Assembly (NCBI GenBank): GCA_003416985.1
Contig: QVIN01000003.1
Location: 434,001 to 498,000 of the forward strand
DNA: 64,000 nucleotides
Reading direction: 5' to 3'
Source: Duganella sp. BJB480
GTDB lineage: Bacteria; Pseudomonadota; Gammaproteobacteria; Burkholderiales; Burkholderiaceae_D
Shown here: in pieces, positions 44,970 to 54,351 of the stretch
Position numbering within the stretch: position 1 is the stretch's first letter
Layout of the letters: the number at the start of each line of letters is the position of its first letter
Notes under the pieces: model-generated
What the model was told of the DNA's origin: nothing
Seen by the model: the letters and a program-made list of their open reading frames with translations, nothing else
The model's database searches: none
Program-made: the position numbers and the translations under genes

Positions 44970-45674
44970 ATGCCGACCGACGCCACGCCGCCCGCGCCCT
45001 ACAGCGACGGCTTGCTGCACGCCCGCGCCGGGCTGGCGCGGCCGCGTCCGCCGCCGGTGCCGCTGGCGGCCGGCATCCACCGGCTGGCCTTCCCGCATAA
45101 CCGCCACGCCCGCCTGTACGTGCCGCGCCACGACGGCGACGCGCCGCTGCCGCTGCTGGTGCTGCTGCACGGCGCCGGCGGCCAGCACGGCGGCGGCGAC
45201 CTGCTGGCGCTGGCGCACGCGGCCCAGCAGCGCTTCCTGCTGCTGCTGCCCGAGGCGCAGTCGACCAGCTGGGACTTCCTGCGCGGCGGCTACGGCCCCG
45301 ACCTGGCCTTCATCGACCGCCTGCTGCAGTGGACCATGCAGCGCTACGACGTGGCCGCCGACGCCGTGGCGCTGGGCGGCTTCTCCGACGGCGCCTCGTA
45401 CGCGCTGTCGGTCGGCCTGATGAACGGCGGGCTGTTCGCCGACATCTTCGCCTTCTCGCCCGGCTTCATGTCGCCGTTGCGGCGCAGCGGCATGCCGCGC
45501 GTGTTCATCGCCCACGGCAAGCACGACCGGGTGCTGCCGGTGGAACGGGGCAAGGCCATCGCCATGCGCCTGGCCGGCGAAGGCTACGCGGTGCAGTATG
45601 GGGAATTCGACGGCGCCCACCTGGTGTCGCCGCCGCTGGCGCACGCGGCGTTGCGCCAGCTGAGCGAACGTTAG
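44970..45674 (+). CDS. Alpha/beta hydrolase, phospholipase/carboxylesterase or PHB-depolymerase-like
   Basis: 234 residues without signal peptide. The alpha/beta-hydrolase core shows 'LPLLVLLHGAGGQHGGGDLL' (oxyanion strand-loop), the nucleophile elbow 'LGGFSDGASYAL' (G-F-S-D-G), 'RVFIAHGKHDRVLPV' with the acid Asp, and 'EFDGAHLVSP' with the catalytic His. It resembles LpqC/esterase-type enzymes. Substrate unknown. It overlaps by 4 bp the stop of the convergent diguanylate cyclase gene. Confidence 0.85.
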   Translation: MPTDATPPAPYSDGLLHARAGLARPRPPPVPLAAGIHRLAFPHNRHARLYVPRHDGDAPLPLLVLLHGAGGQHGGGDLLALAHAAQQRFLLLLPEAQSTSWDFLRGGYGPDLAFIDRLLQWTMQRYDVAADAVALGGFSDGASYALSVGLMNGGLFADIFAFSPGFMSPLRRSGMPRVFIAHGKHDRVLPVERGKAIAMRLAGEGYAVQYGEFDGAHLVSPPLAHAALRQLSER

Positions 45675-47206
45675 CCGGCCGGGGCCGCCGGCGGCACGGC
45701 GGCCGTGCCGACCTGGTTGCGGCCGGCCGACTTGGCCGCGTACAGCGCCTTGTCGGCCGCCTCCACCAGCCGGCCGGCGAGGTCGCCCCGGCGCGGCGCC
45801 ACCGCCGCCACGCCGGCGCTGACGGTCACCATGCCGAACGGGCTGCCGTGGTGCGGCGTCCGCAGCGCGGCGATCGCCTGCCGGATGCGCTCGGCCACCG
45901 CGACCGCGCCCTCCAGGCCAGTGTTCGGCAGCAGGATGGCGATCTCCTCGCCGCCGTAGCGGGCCACCAGGTCGCCGGGGCGCTTGGGCGTCAGCGCGCG
46001 GATCAGCTTGCTCACCGCGCACAGGCAGTCGTCGCCGGCGCCGTGGCCGTACAGGTCGTTGTACTGCTTGAAGTAGTCGACGTCGATCATCACGCACGAC
46101 AGCGTGTCCTCGTGCCGGATCGCGCGGCTGAACTCGTTGCCCAGCGTGACGTCGAGCTGGCGGCGGTTGGCCAGCCCGGTCAGGCCGTCCTGCATGGCCA
46201 GCCGCTCCAGCGTGCGGTTGGCGCCCTCGAGCGCGTCGCGCGCCCGGCGCAGCTCGGCCTCGGCCTGCACCCGCAGATTGATCTGGTCGACCAGCCGCTT
46301 GCCGAAAAAGCCCAGCAGCGCGGCCAGCACGATCACGCCGATCGAGCGCGTGAAGCTGTCGTGGCGCCACTGCTCCAGCATCTCCTGCTGCGACAGCGCG
46401 GCCGTCACGAACAGCGGATAGTGCTCCAGCCCGCGGTAGCTGTTGTAGCGCACCTCGCCGTCGTAGGACGAGGCGAACAGGCCGCTGCCGCTGCTGTGCG
46501 CGCGGTAGGCGCGGAACAGCGTGCTGTCGGCCAGGCTGACGCCGACCCGGTTCTCGTCGAACGGCTGGCGCAGCATCAGCGCGCCCTGGCCCGAGATCAG
46601 CGCCACCGCGCCGCGCGCGCCGATGTCGAAGCTCTGGTAGTAGCGGCGGAAGTAGTCGATGTCCAGCGTGGCCAGCACCACGCCGCCGAAGCCGCCGTCG
46701 GCCTTGTCGAGGCGGCGCGACACCGGGATGATCCATTTGCCGCTGGTGCGGCTGACCACCGGCGGGCCCACGTGCGGGCCGCGCCCGGCGTGGGTGCGGT
46801 GGTACTCGAAGTATTCGCGGTCGGCGTTGTTGAGCGAGGCGCCCAGCACGGCGGGCGAATTGACCAGCCACTGGCCGCGCTCGTCGTACATGAACAGGCC
46901 GGCCAGCTGCGGCAGGTTGGCCACGTGCGCCTGCATCTGGCGGCGCACCCGCGCCAGCTGCGGCGCGCCCAGGCCGTCGGCCTCGATGCGCTCGACGATG
47001 TCGGCCAGCGCGGTGTCGGCGGCCTTGATGGTGTCGTCGGCGTGCTGGGCCATCGCGCGCGCCACGTTGGAGGCCAGGCGCTGCATTTCCTGCAGCTGGG
47101 CGTCGCGCGCGATCAGGCTGCGCCAGACGTCGACCGCCACCAGCGACAGGCAGACCACGCCGACGAACAGCGTGGCCCAGAACGTGATCGTATAGCGCTT
47201 AAACAT
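45671..47206 (-). CDS. Diguanylate cyclase with periplasmic Cache sensor
   Basis: 511 residues. One transmembrane helix near the N terminus (FWATLFVGVVCLSLVAVDV), a periplasmic dCache-type sensor (about 40-285, with 'PVVSRTSGKWIIPVSRRLD' and 'LATLDIDYFRRYY'), a second helix ('SIGVIVLAALLGFFG'), a short coiled linker and a GGDEF domain. The active site reads 'RYGGEEI', with the last residue Ile instead of Phe, which is tolerated in active enzymes. An RxxD inhibitory site (RPGD) precedes it by five residues. It makes cyclic-di-GMP in response to an external small molecule, not identified. Confidence 0.92.
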   Translation of the reverse strand: MFKRYTITFWATLFVGVVCLSLVAVDVWRSLIARDAQLQEMQRLASNVARAMAQHADDTIKAADTALADIVERIEADGLGAPQLARVRRQMQAHVANLPQLAGLFMYDERGQWLVNSPAVLGASLNNADREYFEYHRTHAGRGPHVGPPVVSRTSGKWIIPVSRRLDKADGGFGGVVLATLDIDYFRRYYQSFDIGARGAVALISGQGALMLRQPFDENRVGVSLADSTLFRAYRAHSSGSGLFASSYDGEVRYNSYRGLEHYPLFVTAALSQQEMLEQWRHDSFTRSIGVIVLAALLGFFGKRLVDQINLRVQAEAELRRARDALEGANRTLERLAMQDGLTGLANRRQLDVTLGNEFSRAIRHEDTLSCVMIDVDYFKQYNDLYGHGAGDDCLCAVSKLIRALTPKRPGDLVARYGGEEIAILLPNTGLEGAVAVAERIRQAIAALRTPHHGSPFGMVTVSAGVAAVAPRRGDLAGRLVEAADKALYAAKSAGRNQVGTAAVPPAAPAG

Positions 47207-47260
47207 GGGCGAAACAGCCGGTGGGCGCGGCTATACAGGAAATCGGGCGTGCCGCGCCGT

Positions 47261-48322
47261 TCAAGGCGTGGTCAGCATCGGTTGCAGGCTGTGCCATACG
47301 AGCTCCGGCGTCAACTTGACCATGCAGTCCTGGTGCCCCAGCGGACACTCGCGCTGCCTGCACGGCGCGCAGTCCAGCCGCAGCGACAGCGAGGCCGCCA
47401 GGTCGGAAAACGGCGGCGCGTGGTCGGGATCGGTGGGGCCGTACAGCGCCACCACCGGCCGGTTCAGCGCCGAGGCGATGTGCAGCAGGCCGGAATCGTT
47501 GGCGACCACGGCGGCGCTGCCGGCGATCAGCGCGATGGCCTCGGCCAGGCTGGTCGAGCCGGCCAGGTTGAACACGGCGCCGCCGGCAATGCCGGCCGCC
47601 ACCTCGGCGCAGGCCGGCTGGTCCTTGGGCGAGCCGAGCAGCACGATCCGGGCCGCGCCGTCGCGCGCCAGGATGGCTTGCGCCAGCGCGGCGAAGTGGG
47701 CCGCCGGCCAGCGCTTGGCGCCGCCGAACTCGGCGCCGGGCGCGAACGCCACCAGCGGCCGCGCCAGGTCGATGCCGTGGCGCCGGCGCACCGCAGCGAT
47801 CTGCGCCGCGTCCACCGCCATGCGCGGGCGCGGCAGCGCGGCGCCGGCCGGCGGCGCGCCGGCCAGCGCGGCGTAGAACGCCACCATCGGCCGTGGCGGC
47901 GTGTCGTCGTGGTGCATCACGTTGATCAGGCCGTGGCGGCTCTCGCCCTTGTAGCCGACCCGGCGCTTGATGCCGGCCAGCCAGGGGATCAGCGCGTACT
48001 TGATGGTGTTGGGCAGCACGTAGGCGTCGGCGTAGCCGCGCCGGCGCAGCAGGCGCGCGTACTTCCAGCGCTCCTTCAGTTGCAGCGCGCCGTGGCGGAA
48101 CGGGGTCTCCAGCACCTCGTCGACCTCGGCCATCTGGCGCCACACGGGCGACACCGCCGGCGGCGCCAGCACGTCGATCGGGCGATCGGGATGGGCGGCG
48201 CGCAGCAGCTGCAGCAGCGGCTGGGCCATGACGGCGTCGCCGATCCAGTTGGGGGAAATGACCAGGGTGCGCGGGGCGGTCCCGGCGGTGACGGTTTTAT
48301 CGGGTAACACGGAATCTTTCAT
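47261..48322 (-). CDS. waaF: Lipopolysaccharide heptosyltransferase II
   Basis: 353 residues from the ATG at 48322; the open frame extends 111 codons upstream without family sequence. It adds the second heptose to the LPS inner core. GT9 signatures are 'LVISPNWIGDAVMAQPLL' (N-terminal, WaaF-type NWIGD), 'FAPGAEFGGAKRWPAAHFAA', 'AAVVANDSGLLHIASALN' and 'ALYGPTDPDHAPP'. The C-terminal cysteines ('CAPCRQRECPLGHQDC') are typical of WaaF. It is divergent from the O-antigen-ligase fusion gene (139-bp gap), so the two LPS genes may share a promoter region. Confidence 0.93.
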   Translation of the reverse strand: MKDSVLPDKTVTAGTAPRTLVISPNWIGDAVMAQPLLQLLRAAHPDRPIDVLAPPAVSPVWRQMAEVDEVLETPFRHGALQLKERWKYARLLRRRGYADAYVLPNTIKYALIPWLAGIKRRVGYKGESRHGLINVMHHDDTPPRPMVAFYAALAGAPPAGAALPRPRMAVDAAQIAAVRRRHGIDLARPLVAFAPGAEFGGAKRWPAAHFAALAQAILARDGAARIVLLGSPKDQPACAEVAAGIAGGAVFNLAGSTSLAEAIALIAGSAAVVANDSGLLHIASALNRPVVALYGPTDPDHAPPFSDLAASLSLRLDCAPCRQRECPLGHQDCMVKLTPELVWHSLQPMLTTP

Positions 48323-48461
48323 CGTCAGGCCGGTGGCCCATGCCGGCTCGATTATCGCCCATCGCGGCGGCGGCCACAAGCCGGGACCGCCTCTGGAAGG
48401 GCCCGGCCATGCTGCTATAATCAGCCTTTTTGCCGGCCCCCGCCGCCCCGACCGCGTGACC

Positions 48462-50723
48462 ATGACTCCAGCCAGCCCCTCGACGCCGCACACCGAATAT
48501 GGCGGTCCGCTCTCCTCGACGATGATCTTCCTGCTGCCGGCGCTGGCGCTGTCGAGCAAGGTCGGCCTCGGCCTGGTCCAGCTGATGATCCTGCTGCTGC
48601 TGATACGCCGCGGCCGCACGCTGCTGCCGCTGTACAAGCGCCACTGGAACGACATCGGCGGCGTGGTGCTGGCCTTCGGCGGCTACTTCCTGGTGTCGCT
48701 GGCGCGGCTGGCGCTGGACCACCAGCGCCTGAACACCCTGGACGGGCCGTCGCGCCTGCTGTTCGGCCTGAGCTGCATCGGCGTGGTCTACTACCTGCGC
48801 CCGCGCGCCCGCCACTTCTGGCTGGGGCTGTGCTTTGCCGCCGTGCTGGCGGCCGTGGTCGCGCTGTACCAGGTGACCGTGCTCGGCATGGAGCGCGCGA
48901 TCGGCTTCACCCATCACGAGATCACCTTCGGCGACCTGGCGCTGGCCTGCGGCCTGATGTCGCTGTGCGGTCTGACCGACCTGCGCAACACGCGCATGGC
49001 CTGGCTGCCCGGCGTCGGCCTGCTGTGCGGCCTGCTGGCGTCGCTGCTGTCGTCCTCGCGCGGCGGCTGGCTGGCGCTGCCGCTGGTCATGATCCCGGTC
49101 GCCCGCTACGGCGTGCAGCTGTACGGCCGCCGCCTGCTGGTGGTGGGCGCCGCGCTGCTGGCGCTGGTCGTGCTGGCGCTGGCCGTGCCGGCCACCGGCG
49201 TGGCCGGGCGGATCGAACAGGCGCTGGCCGAAATCCAGCGCTACCTGACGCTGGGCGACGCCACCACCTCGGTCGGCATCCGCCTGGAGCTGTGGAAGGC
49301 GTCGGTCATGATGTTCCTCGAACATCCATGGCTGGGCGTGGGCCGCGACCAATTCGACGTGGCGCTGCACGCGCTGGCGGCCCAGGGCCGCCTGCAGCAG
49401 TCGCCGGCGCTGCTCTACAGCAGCAGCCACAACGACATGCTCAACTGCCTGGCCACCGGCGGCCTGCTCGACTTCAGCCTGCTGATCATGATGTACGTGG
49501 CGCCGCTGCGCTTCTTCTCCCGCCAGCTGCGCAGCGTGGACCGCGGCCAGCGCCCGCTGGCCCTGGCCGGCATGGTGGTGGTGGTGGCCTTCATGGGTTT
49601 CGGCCTGACCGACGTGATGTTCTGGCTGATGATGCCGAAGGTGTTTTACGTGATGATGGTGTGCAGCCTGGTGGGCATGTGCCTGGCCGCGCAGTACCCG
49701 GCGCCGGTGCCGCGCCGCATCCTGATCGCCCGCACCGACAACATCGGCGACGTGGTGCTGACCCTGCCGCTGGCCGGCTACCTGAAGCAGCTGTATCCGC
49801 AGGCCGAGATCGTGTTCCTGTGCCGCCGCTACGCCGCCGCCGTGGTGGCGCAGTGCCGCCATGTGGACCGGGTGCTGACGCAGGAGGAACTGGGCGAGGA
49901 CTGGGCCGACGGCCTGGCGCGCAGCGGCTGCGACACGATGATCTTCACCTTCCCGATGCGTACGCTGGCGGCGGCCGCGCGCCGCGCCGGCATCGAGCGC
50001 CGCATCGGCAGCAGCCACCGCATCCACCACTGGTACCACTGCAACCGCCTGGCCACCTTCAGCCGCGCCAACTCGCCGCTGCACGAGGCGCAGCTGAACT
50101 TCAAGCTGCTGCTGCCGCTGGGCGTGGACGTGGAGCCGCCGCTGGAGCAGTTGAAGACCATGTACGGCCTGAACACGCCGCGCCATCCGGCCGCCGACGC
50201 GCTGCTGGCCGGTCCCGGCTTCAAGCTGATTTTGCATCCCAAGTCCAACGGCAACGGCCGCGAGTGGCCGCTGCAGCACTACACGGCGCTGGCCGGCTTG
50301 CTGGGCGGGGTCGAGGGCGTGCGGGTGCTGGTGACCGGCAGCGCCGCCGAGGGCGAGCTGCTGGCGCAGCAGGCGCCGGCGCTGCTGGCCTTGCCGAATG
50401 TGGAGAATCTGTGCGGCCGGCTGGACCTGGACGGCTTCACCGCGCTGATCGGCGGCTGCGACGGCTTGATCGCCAGCGGCACCGGGCCGCTGCACCTGGC
50501 GTCGGCGCTGGGGCGGCCGGCGCTGGGCCTGTTCCCGCCGCTCAAGCCGATCGACATCGTGCGCTGGGGCGCGCTGGGACCGCGCGCGCTCAGCCTGTGC
50601 ACGCCGGTCGCCTGCGGCCACTGCGAGGACGCGGCGCGCTGCACCTGCATGCTGGCGATCACGCCTCAGCAAGTGCTGGAGGTGGTGGAATCGTGGCGCG
50701 CCGAAGCGCTGGTGCCGGCCTGA
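48462..50723 (+). CDS. O-antigen ligase / GT9 glycosyltransferase fusion
   Basis: 753 residues from the ATG at 48462. Residues ~1-410 are a polytopic membrane protein with a Wzy_C/WaaL core: 'LSSSRGGWLALPLVM' (about 196), a periplasmic loop with 'FLEHPWLGVGRDQFD' (about 287), 'SSSHNDMLNCLATGGLLD' and later helices. Without any stop the frame continues into a complete GT9 heptosyltransferase-like domain from ~416 ('RRILIARTDNIGDVVLTLPL', 'LILHPKSNGNGREWPLQHY', 'LIASGTGPLHLASALGRPAL'). O-antigen ligases are normally separate proteins of ~400 residues. The fusion would couple sugar addition on the cytoplasmic side with polymer ligation on the periplasmic side; substrates are unknown. Confidence 0.85.
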   Translation: MTPASPSTPHTEYGGPLSSTMIFLLPALALSSKVGLGLVQLMILLLLIRRGRTLLPLYKRHWNDIGGVVLAFGGYFLVSLARLALDHQRLNTLDGPSRLLFGLSCIGVVYYLRPRARHFWLGLCFAAVLAAVVALYQVTVLGMERAIGFTHHEITFGDLALACGLMSLCGLTDLRNTRMAWLPGVGLLCGLLASLLSSSRGGWLALPLVMIPVARYGVQLYGRRLLVVGAALLALVVLALAVPATGVAGRIEQALAEIQRYLTLGDATTSVGIRLELWKASVMMFLEHPWLGVGRDQFDVALHALAAQGRLQQSPALLYSSSHNDMLNCLATGGLLDFSLLIMMYVAPLRFFSRQLRSVDRGQRPLALAGMVVVVAFMGFGLTDVMFWLMMPKVFYVMMVCSLVGMCLAAQYPAPVPRRILIARTDNIGDVVLTLPLAGYLKQLYPQAEIVFLCRRYAAAVVAQCRHVDRVLTQEELGEDWADGLARSGCDTMIFTFPMRTLAAAARRAGIERRIGSSHRIHHWYHCNRLATFSRANSPLHEAQLNFKLLLPLGVDVEPPLEQLKTMYGLNTPRHPAADALLAGPGFKLILHPKSNGNGREWPLQHYTALAGLLGGVEGVRVLVTGSAAEGELLAQQAPALLALPNVENLCGRLDLDGFTALIGGCDGLIASGTGPLHLASALGRPALGLFPPLKPIDIVRWGALGPRALSLCTPVACGHCEDAARCTCMLAITPQQVLEVVESWRAEALVPA

Positions 50724-50724
50724 A

Positions 50725-50828
50725 CCGTCGTCCCCGCGCAGGCGGGGATCCATGCCGAGCTGGCGGCGGACACGTTGTATGGGGGGATTCAGGCAATGCC
50801 TGGATCCCCGCCTGCGCAGGGATGACGG
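50725..50828. repeat. REP/BIME-like inverted repeat between convergent genes
   Basis: Two 28-bp arms (50725-50752 and 50801-50828) are inverse copies with two mismatches, core CGTCGTCCCCGCGCAGGCGG. The 48-bp centre is unrelated. It fills the gap between the ligase-fusion stop (50723) and the response-regulator stop (50829). It shares its core with the repeat at 22695-22789. It may act as a bidirectional terminator or mRNA stabiliser. Confidence 0.85.
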
Positions 50829-51431
50829 CTAGTCCTGCATCGTAATACGCACCAGGTCGGCCACGTTGTCGACCCCCAGCTTGGCCATCAGCCGCGCCTT
50901 GTGCACTTCCACCGTACGCACGCTGATGCCCAGCGCCGGCCCGATCTCCCGATTGTGGCGGCCCATCACCACCAGCTCCATCACCTCACGCTCGCGCGGC
51001 GTCAGCTCGCTCAGCAGGGTGTCGCTGCGGCTGCGCCGCTGCTGTTCTGTGTGCACGCTGCGCGCGCGCGCCAGCGCCTCGTCGATGGCGGCGATCAGCT
51101 TGCCGTCGTCGACCGGCTTCTCCAAAAAATCCACCGCATCGGCCTTGAACGCCGCGCGCGCCATGCTGACGTCGCCATGCCCGCTCATGATGATGACCGG
51201 GATGCGGCAGTCGCGCCGCCGCAGTTCCATTTGCAGGCTCAACCCGTCCATGCCGGACATGCGGATGTCGATCAGCATGCAGCCGCGCCACGCCGGCTGC
51301 CACGCCTGCAGGAAGGCCTCGCCGCTGGCGAACATCGCGGTGCGGTAGCCGCGCACGCCCAGCAGCAGGCTCAGCGCGTCGCGCACCGACGGGTCGTCGT
51401 CGACGATGAATACGGTCAAATCATGCTGCAT
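50829..51431 (-). CDS. FixJ/NarL-type response regulator
   Basis: 200 residues. The receiver domain has 'FIVDDDPSVRDALSLLL', phospho-acceptor Asp55 in 'CMLIDIRMSGMDG', 'IIMSGHGD' and Lys in 'DFLEKPVDD'. A LuxR-type helix-turn-helix follows: 'LTPREREVMELVVMGRHNRE' and 'GISVRTVEVHKARLMAKLG'. This is the FixJ/TodT arrangement. It is the partner of the sensor kinase gene that overlaps its start by 11 bp. Target genes are unknown. Confidence 0.94.
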   Translation of the reverse strand: MQHDLTVFIVDDDPSVRDALSLLLGVRGYRTAMFASGEAFLQAWQPAWRGCMLIDIRMSGMDGLSLQMELRRRDCRIPVIIMSGHGDVSMARAAFKADAVDFLEKPVDDGKLIAAIDEALARARSVHTEQQRRSRSDTLLSELTPREREVMELVVMGRHNREIGPALGISVRTVEVHKARLMAKLGVDNVADLVRITMQD

Positions 51432-53049
51432 AGCTCACCTGCTCTCCATCCTGCTCCAAAGGGCGCGCCAACGGCAGCGCCAACCTGAAAATGCCATGAT
51501 CGTCCACCTCCGCCCACAGCGAGCCGCCGTGCGCCTCCATGATGGCGCGGCTCAGCACCAGCCCCAGGCCCAGCCCGCTGGCCTTGGACGACACGAACGG
51601 TTCGAACAAGCGCGCCGCCAACGCGGCCGAGACGCCCTTGCCGCTGTCCTCCACCGTCAGCTGCAGGCAGCCGCCCTTGCGCAGCTTGCCGCCGCGGCGC
51701 TTGCCGTCCAGCCGCTCGCCCGTCACCGTGATGCGGCGCGCGCCCGCCGGCTGCTCCTGCACCGCCTCCAGCGCGTTGGCCAGCAGGTTGCGCAGCACCA
51801 GCTCCAGCTGCAGCCGGTCCGCCAGGACGGGCAGCGGCGGGATCTCGCCCACCTTCAGCTCGACGCCGTGCTCGCGCATCTGGGCGAAGAACTGCTGGCT
51901 GATGCCCGCCACCAGCTGGCCGGGATCGACCGCCTCCAGCTTCATCGCGCCGGTGCGGAAGAAATCGCGCAGCCGCCGCACCACTTCGGCGGCCCGGCCC
52001 GACTCCGCGATCATGCGCTGGATCGCGCCCTTGAGCACGTCGCCGCTCTCGCCCCGCTCCAGCAGGAATTCGCAGGCCTTACCGTAGGCGCTCAGCGCCG
52101 TCAACGGCTGGTTCAACTCGTGCGCCAGCGCGGCCGCCATCTCGCCGGCCGCCGCCAGCCGCATCGTCTGCTTGAGCTCGCTCGCGACCTTGCGCAGCTC
52201 GTCCACCGCGATGCCGATCGAAAAACCCACCAGCGCCAGCACCGCGTCCAGCATCTGCAATTCGTGCACGGCGATGTTGACCGCGTGGTTCCACTTGACC
52301 AGCGCGCCGATGCCGGCCTGCAGCACGAACACGATCAGCGCCGTGCCGAACAGGCCCTGGCGGAACGCGGCCCAGATCACCGGCAGGAACAAGAAATAAA
52401 AATGCTTGAACTCCGAGGTGGCGATGGTGCCGAACACCATGTACAGCACGCAGATCGCCAGCGCCAGGTAGCCCAGCGTCTCGGCCCGCCACACGGTCGC
52501 CCGCAAGCGCCGCCGTCCGGCCGCGCTCGACAGCATCCAGATCAGCGGCATCGACACCAGCACCCCGACCATGTCGCCGATGCCGAAGCGCAGCACCGCC
52601 TCGCCCCACTGCCCGGCCGGGATCAGGCCGGCCGCCGACAGCAGCGAGATGTAGCCGACGTCGTTGATCATGGTCCCGGCCACGACGATCAGCAGCCACT
52701 GGAACAGCCGGTCGCGGCTGTCGAACACGCCGCCGTCGCCGAACTGGCGCCGCAGCGCCGCGCCCAGCAGGCCGTAGCCGGCGGTCAGCCACAACGAGCC
52801 CAGCACGCTCACCGCCCAGCCGGCCGGCATGCCGCGCACCAGCAGCTCGCCGCCCAGCAGCGCCAGGAACCACGGCGGCGCCGCGCGCCAGCCATGGCGC
52901 AGCCAGAACACCAGGCCCAGCGCCGGATCGGGGTTCCACGGCGTGATGTTCAAGCCGTAAAACGGGTCGATATACGTGGCCCAGTCGAACAGCAGATAGA
53001 GCGCCACGAAGGCGGGTATTTCCAGGTGGCGCAGGCGGGAAAGTGACAT
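51421..53049 (-). CDS. MASE1-like membrane sensor histidine kinase
   Basis: 542 residues from the ATG at 53049. About eight transmembrane segments (residues ~10-280) form a MASE1-like sensor ('WNPDPALGLVFWLRHGWRAA', 'LWLTAGYGLLGAALRR'). The kinase core has the phospho-acceptor His in 'ALAHELNQPLTALSAYGK' (about residue 311), an N box near 'LVLRNLLANALEAV' and G boxes 'VEDSGKGVSAA' and 'ASGLGLGLVLSRAIMEAHGG'. It should phosphorylate the FixJ-like regulator encoded next on the same strand with an 11-bp overlap. The signal is unknown. Confidence 0.92.
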   Translation of the reverse strand: MSLSRLRHLEIPAFVALYLLFDWATYIDPFYGLNITPWNPDPALGLVFWLRHGWRAAPPWFLALLGGELLVRGMPAGWAVSVLGSLWLTAGYGLLGAALRRQFGDGGVFDSRDRLFQWLLIVVAGTMINDVGYISLLSAAGLIPAGQWGEAVLRFGIGDMVGVLVSMPLIWMLSSAAGRRRLRATVWRAETLGYLALAICVLYMVFGTIATSEFKHFYFLFLPVIWAAFRQGLFGTALIVFVLQAGIGALVKWNHAVNIAVHELQMLDAVLALVGFSIGIAVDELRKVASELKQTMRLAAAGEMAAALAHELNQPLTALSAYGKACEFLLERGESGDVLKGAIQRMIAESGRAAEVVRRLRDFFRTGAMKLEAVDPGQLVAGISQQFFAQMREHGVELKVGEIPPLPVLADRLQLELVLRNLLANALEAVQEQPAGARRITVTGERLDGKRRGGKLRKGGCLQLTVEDSGKGVSAALAARLFEPFVSSKASGLGLGLVLSRAIMEAHGGSLWAEVDDHGIFRLALPLARPLEQDGEQVSYAA

Positions 53050-53335
53050 ACGGGGCTTTGTATCGTTATGTAGCATTATGCATTGCTGGAATTCATCGCG
53101 CATTGCTTTTTGCAACTACGGGTTCCCCTTAGGCCTGCGCTTGCACCTCTATACAACACTTGGTTTTCTTAAGCGGCAATTATTAAGGGAAAACCGTAAG
53201 CCTTTACCCCAATTTACAATACGTTACACAGGATTTACACTGCAAAAATGTCGTAATGGCACCTACCGTTGCCGGGACGATATTAAGCCACCGCGCCGCG
53301 CCACCCCAGCAGCCGTTTTTGATGAGAGTCGTTCG

Positions 53336-54310
53336 ATGTCGCAGTTAATCACTATCCGCTCCGGCGTGGCCGGCTTCAACGGCCTCAAGCAAGTCCGCGA
53401 ATCGCTCAAGCTGTCGCTGCGCGCCCTGATGCACCGCCAGGCCACCGGCGGCTGGCTGCAATTGCTCAACTCCCACCCGCTGTTCATGGAACTGGTCAAG
53501 GCCCGTCCGCGCCTGCTGTACAAGATCTACCGTCCCTACCTGAGCAACACCATGGGCTGCGCCGAGCGCGTCGACCTGCTGCAACAACACTACCGCTTCA
53601 TCTTCCGACAGGGCCTGGGCCCGCTGACGGTGCGCGCCGCGCGCGGCTCGGTGGTGCTGGGCGGCATCGAGGGCAAGTCCGGCCTGCCCTACCAGATCCG
53701 GCTGTCCGCCATCGAGCCGATGGAGCGCGAAGGCGAACTGGTGCTGCAGCTGTACCAGGACGACGGGCTGGTCTACAGCTGCGCGTTCTCCTTCCAGCAG
53801 GGCGTGCGCGGCATGGTGCTGAGCGTGGGCTGCATGCAGGGCTCGAAGAGCGAGCTGGGCCTGCAACGGATCAAGGACGCCACCCGCGAGCTGCACGGCT
53901 TGCGGCCGACCAATATGATGGTCAAGCTGCTCGGCCAGATCGGCCACGACTACGGCTGCGCCGAGCTGCGCCTGGTCAGCAACGCCAACCGCGTGGTGTG
54001 CGGCGCCACCCGCCAGGGCAAGGTGCACGCCGACTACGATACCCTGTGGCAGGAGCTGGACGCCGGCCGCCGCGCCGACGGCGACTGGCGCCTGCCGTGC
54101 GAGGCCATCGCGCCGCCGGACCTTGCGGCGATCGCGTCGAAGAAGCGCTCGGAGGCGCGCAAGCGCCACGAGACGCTGCTGGCCCTCAGCGCGGTCATCC
54201 GCGCCGGCCTGAGCGCGCCGCGCTTCGAGACCGTGCCGACGCCGCTGAGCCAGAACTACAGCACCCTGACGGTCGCCGCACACGACGGCGACGAATACGC
54301 ACTCGCCTGA
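53336..54310 (+). CDS. VirK/YbjX family (DUF535) protein
   Basis: 324 residues from the ATG at 53336; the frame is open upstream but non-family-like. DUF535 features: 'RPRLLYKIYRPYLSN', 'RVDLLQQHYRFIFRQG', 'LYQDDGLVYSCAFSFQ', 'GCMQGSKSELGLQRIKDATR' and 'LRPTNMMVKLLGQIG', then 'CAELRLVSNANRV'. VirK/YbjX proteins affect envelope stress resistance and virulence in enterobacteria; the biochemical activity is unknown. The 286-bp region upstream is AT-rich and must contain its promoter and that of the histidine kinase gene. Confidence 0.85.
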   Translation: MSQLITIRSGVAGFNGLKQVRESLKLSLRALMHRQATGGWLQLLNSHPLFMELVKARPRLLYKIYRPYLSNTMGCAERVDLLQQHYRFIFRQGLGPLTVRAARGSVVLGGIEGKSGLPYQIRLSAIEPMEREGELVLQLYQDDGLVYSCAFSFQQGVRGMVLSVGCMQGSKSELGLQRIKDATRELHGLRPTNMMVKLLGQIGHDYGCAELRLVSNANRVVCGATRQGKVHADYDTLWQELDAGRRADGDWRLPCEAIAPPDLAAIASKKRSEARKRHETLLALSAVIRAGLSAPRFETVPTPLSQNYSTLTVAAHDGDEYALA

Positions 54311-54351
54311 AAAATCCGGTACCATGGGCCTTTCGTCCAAGGAGAAATACC

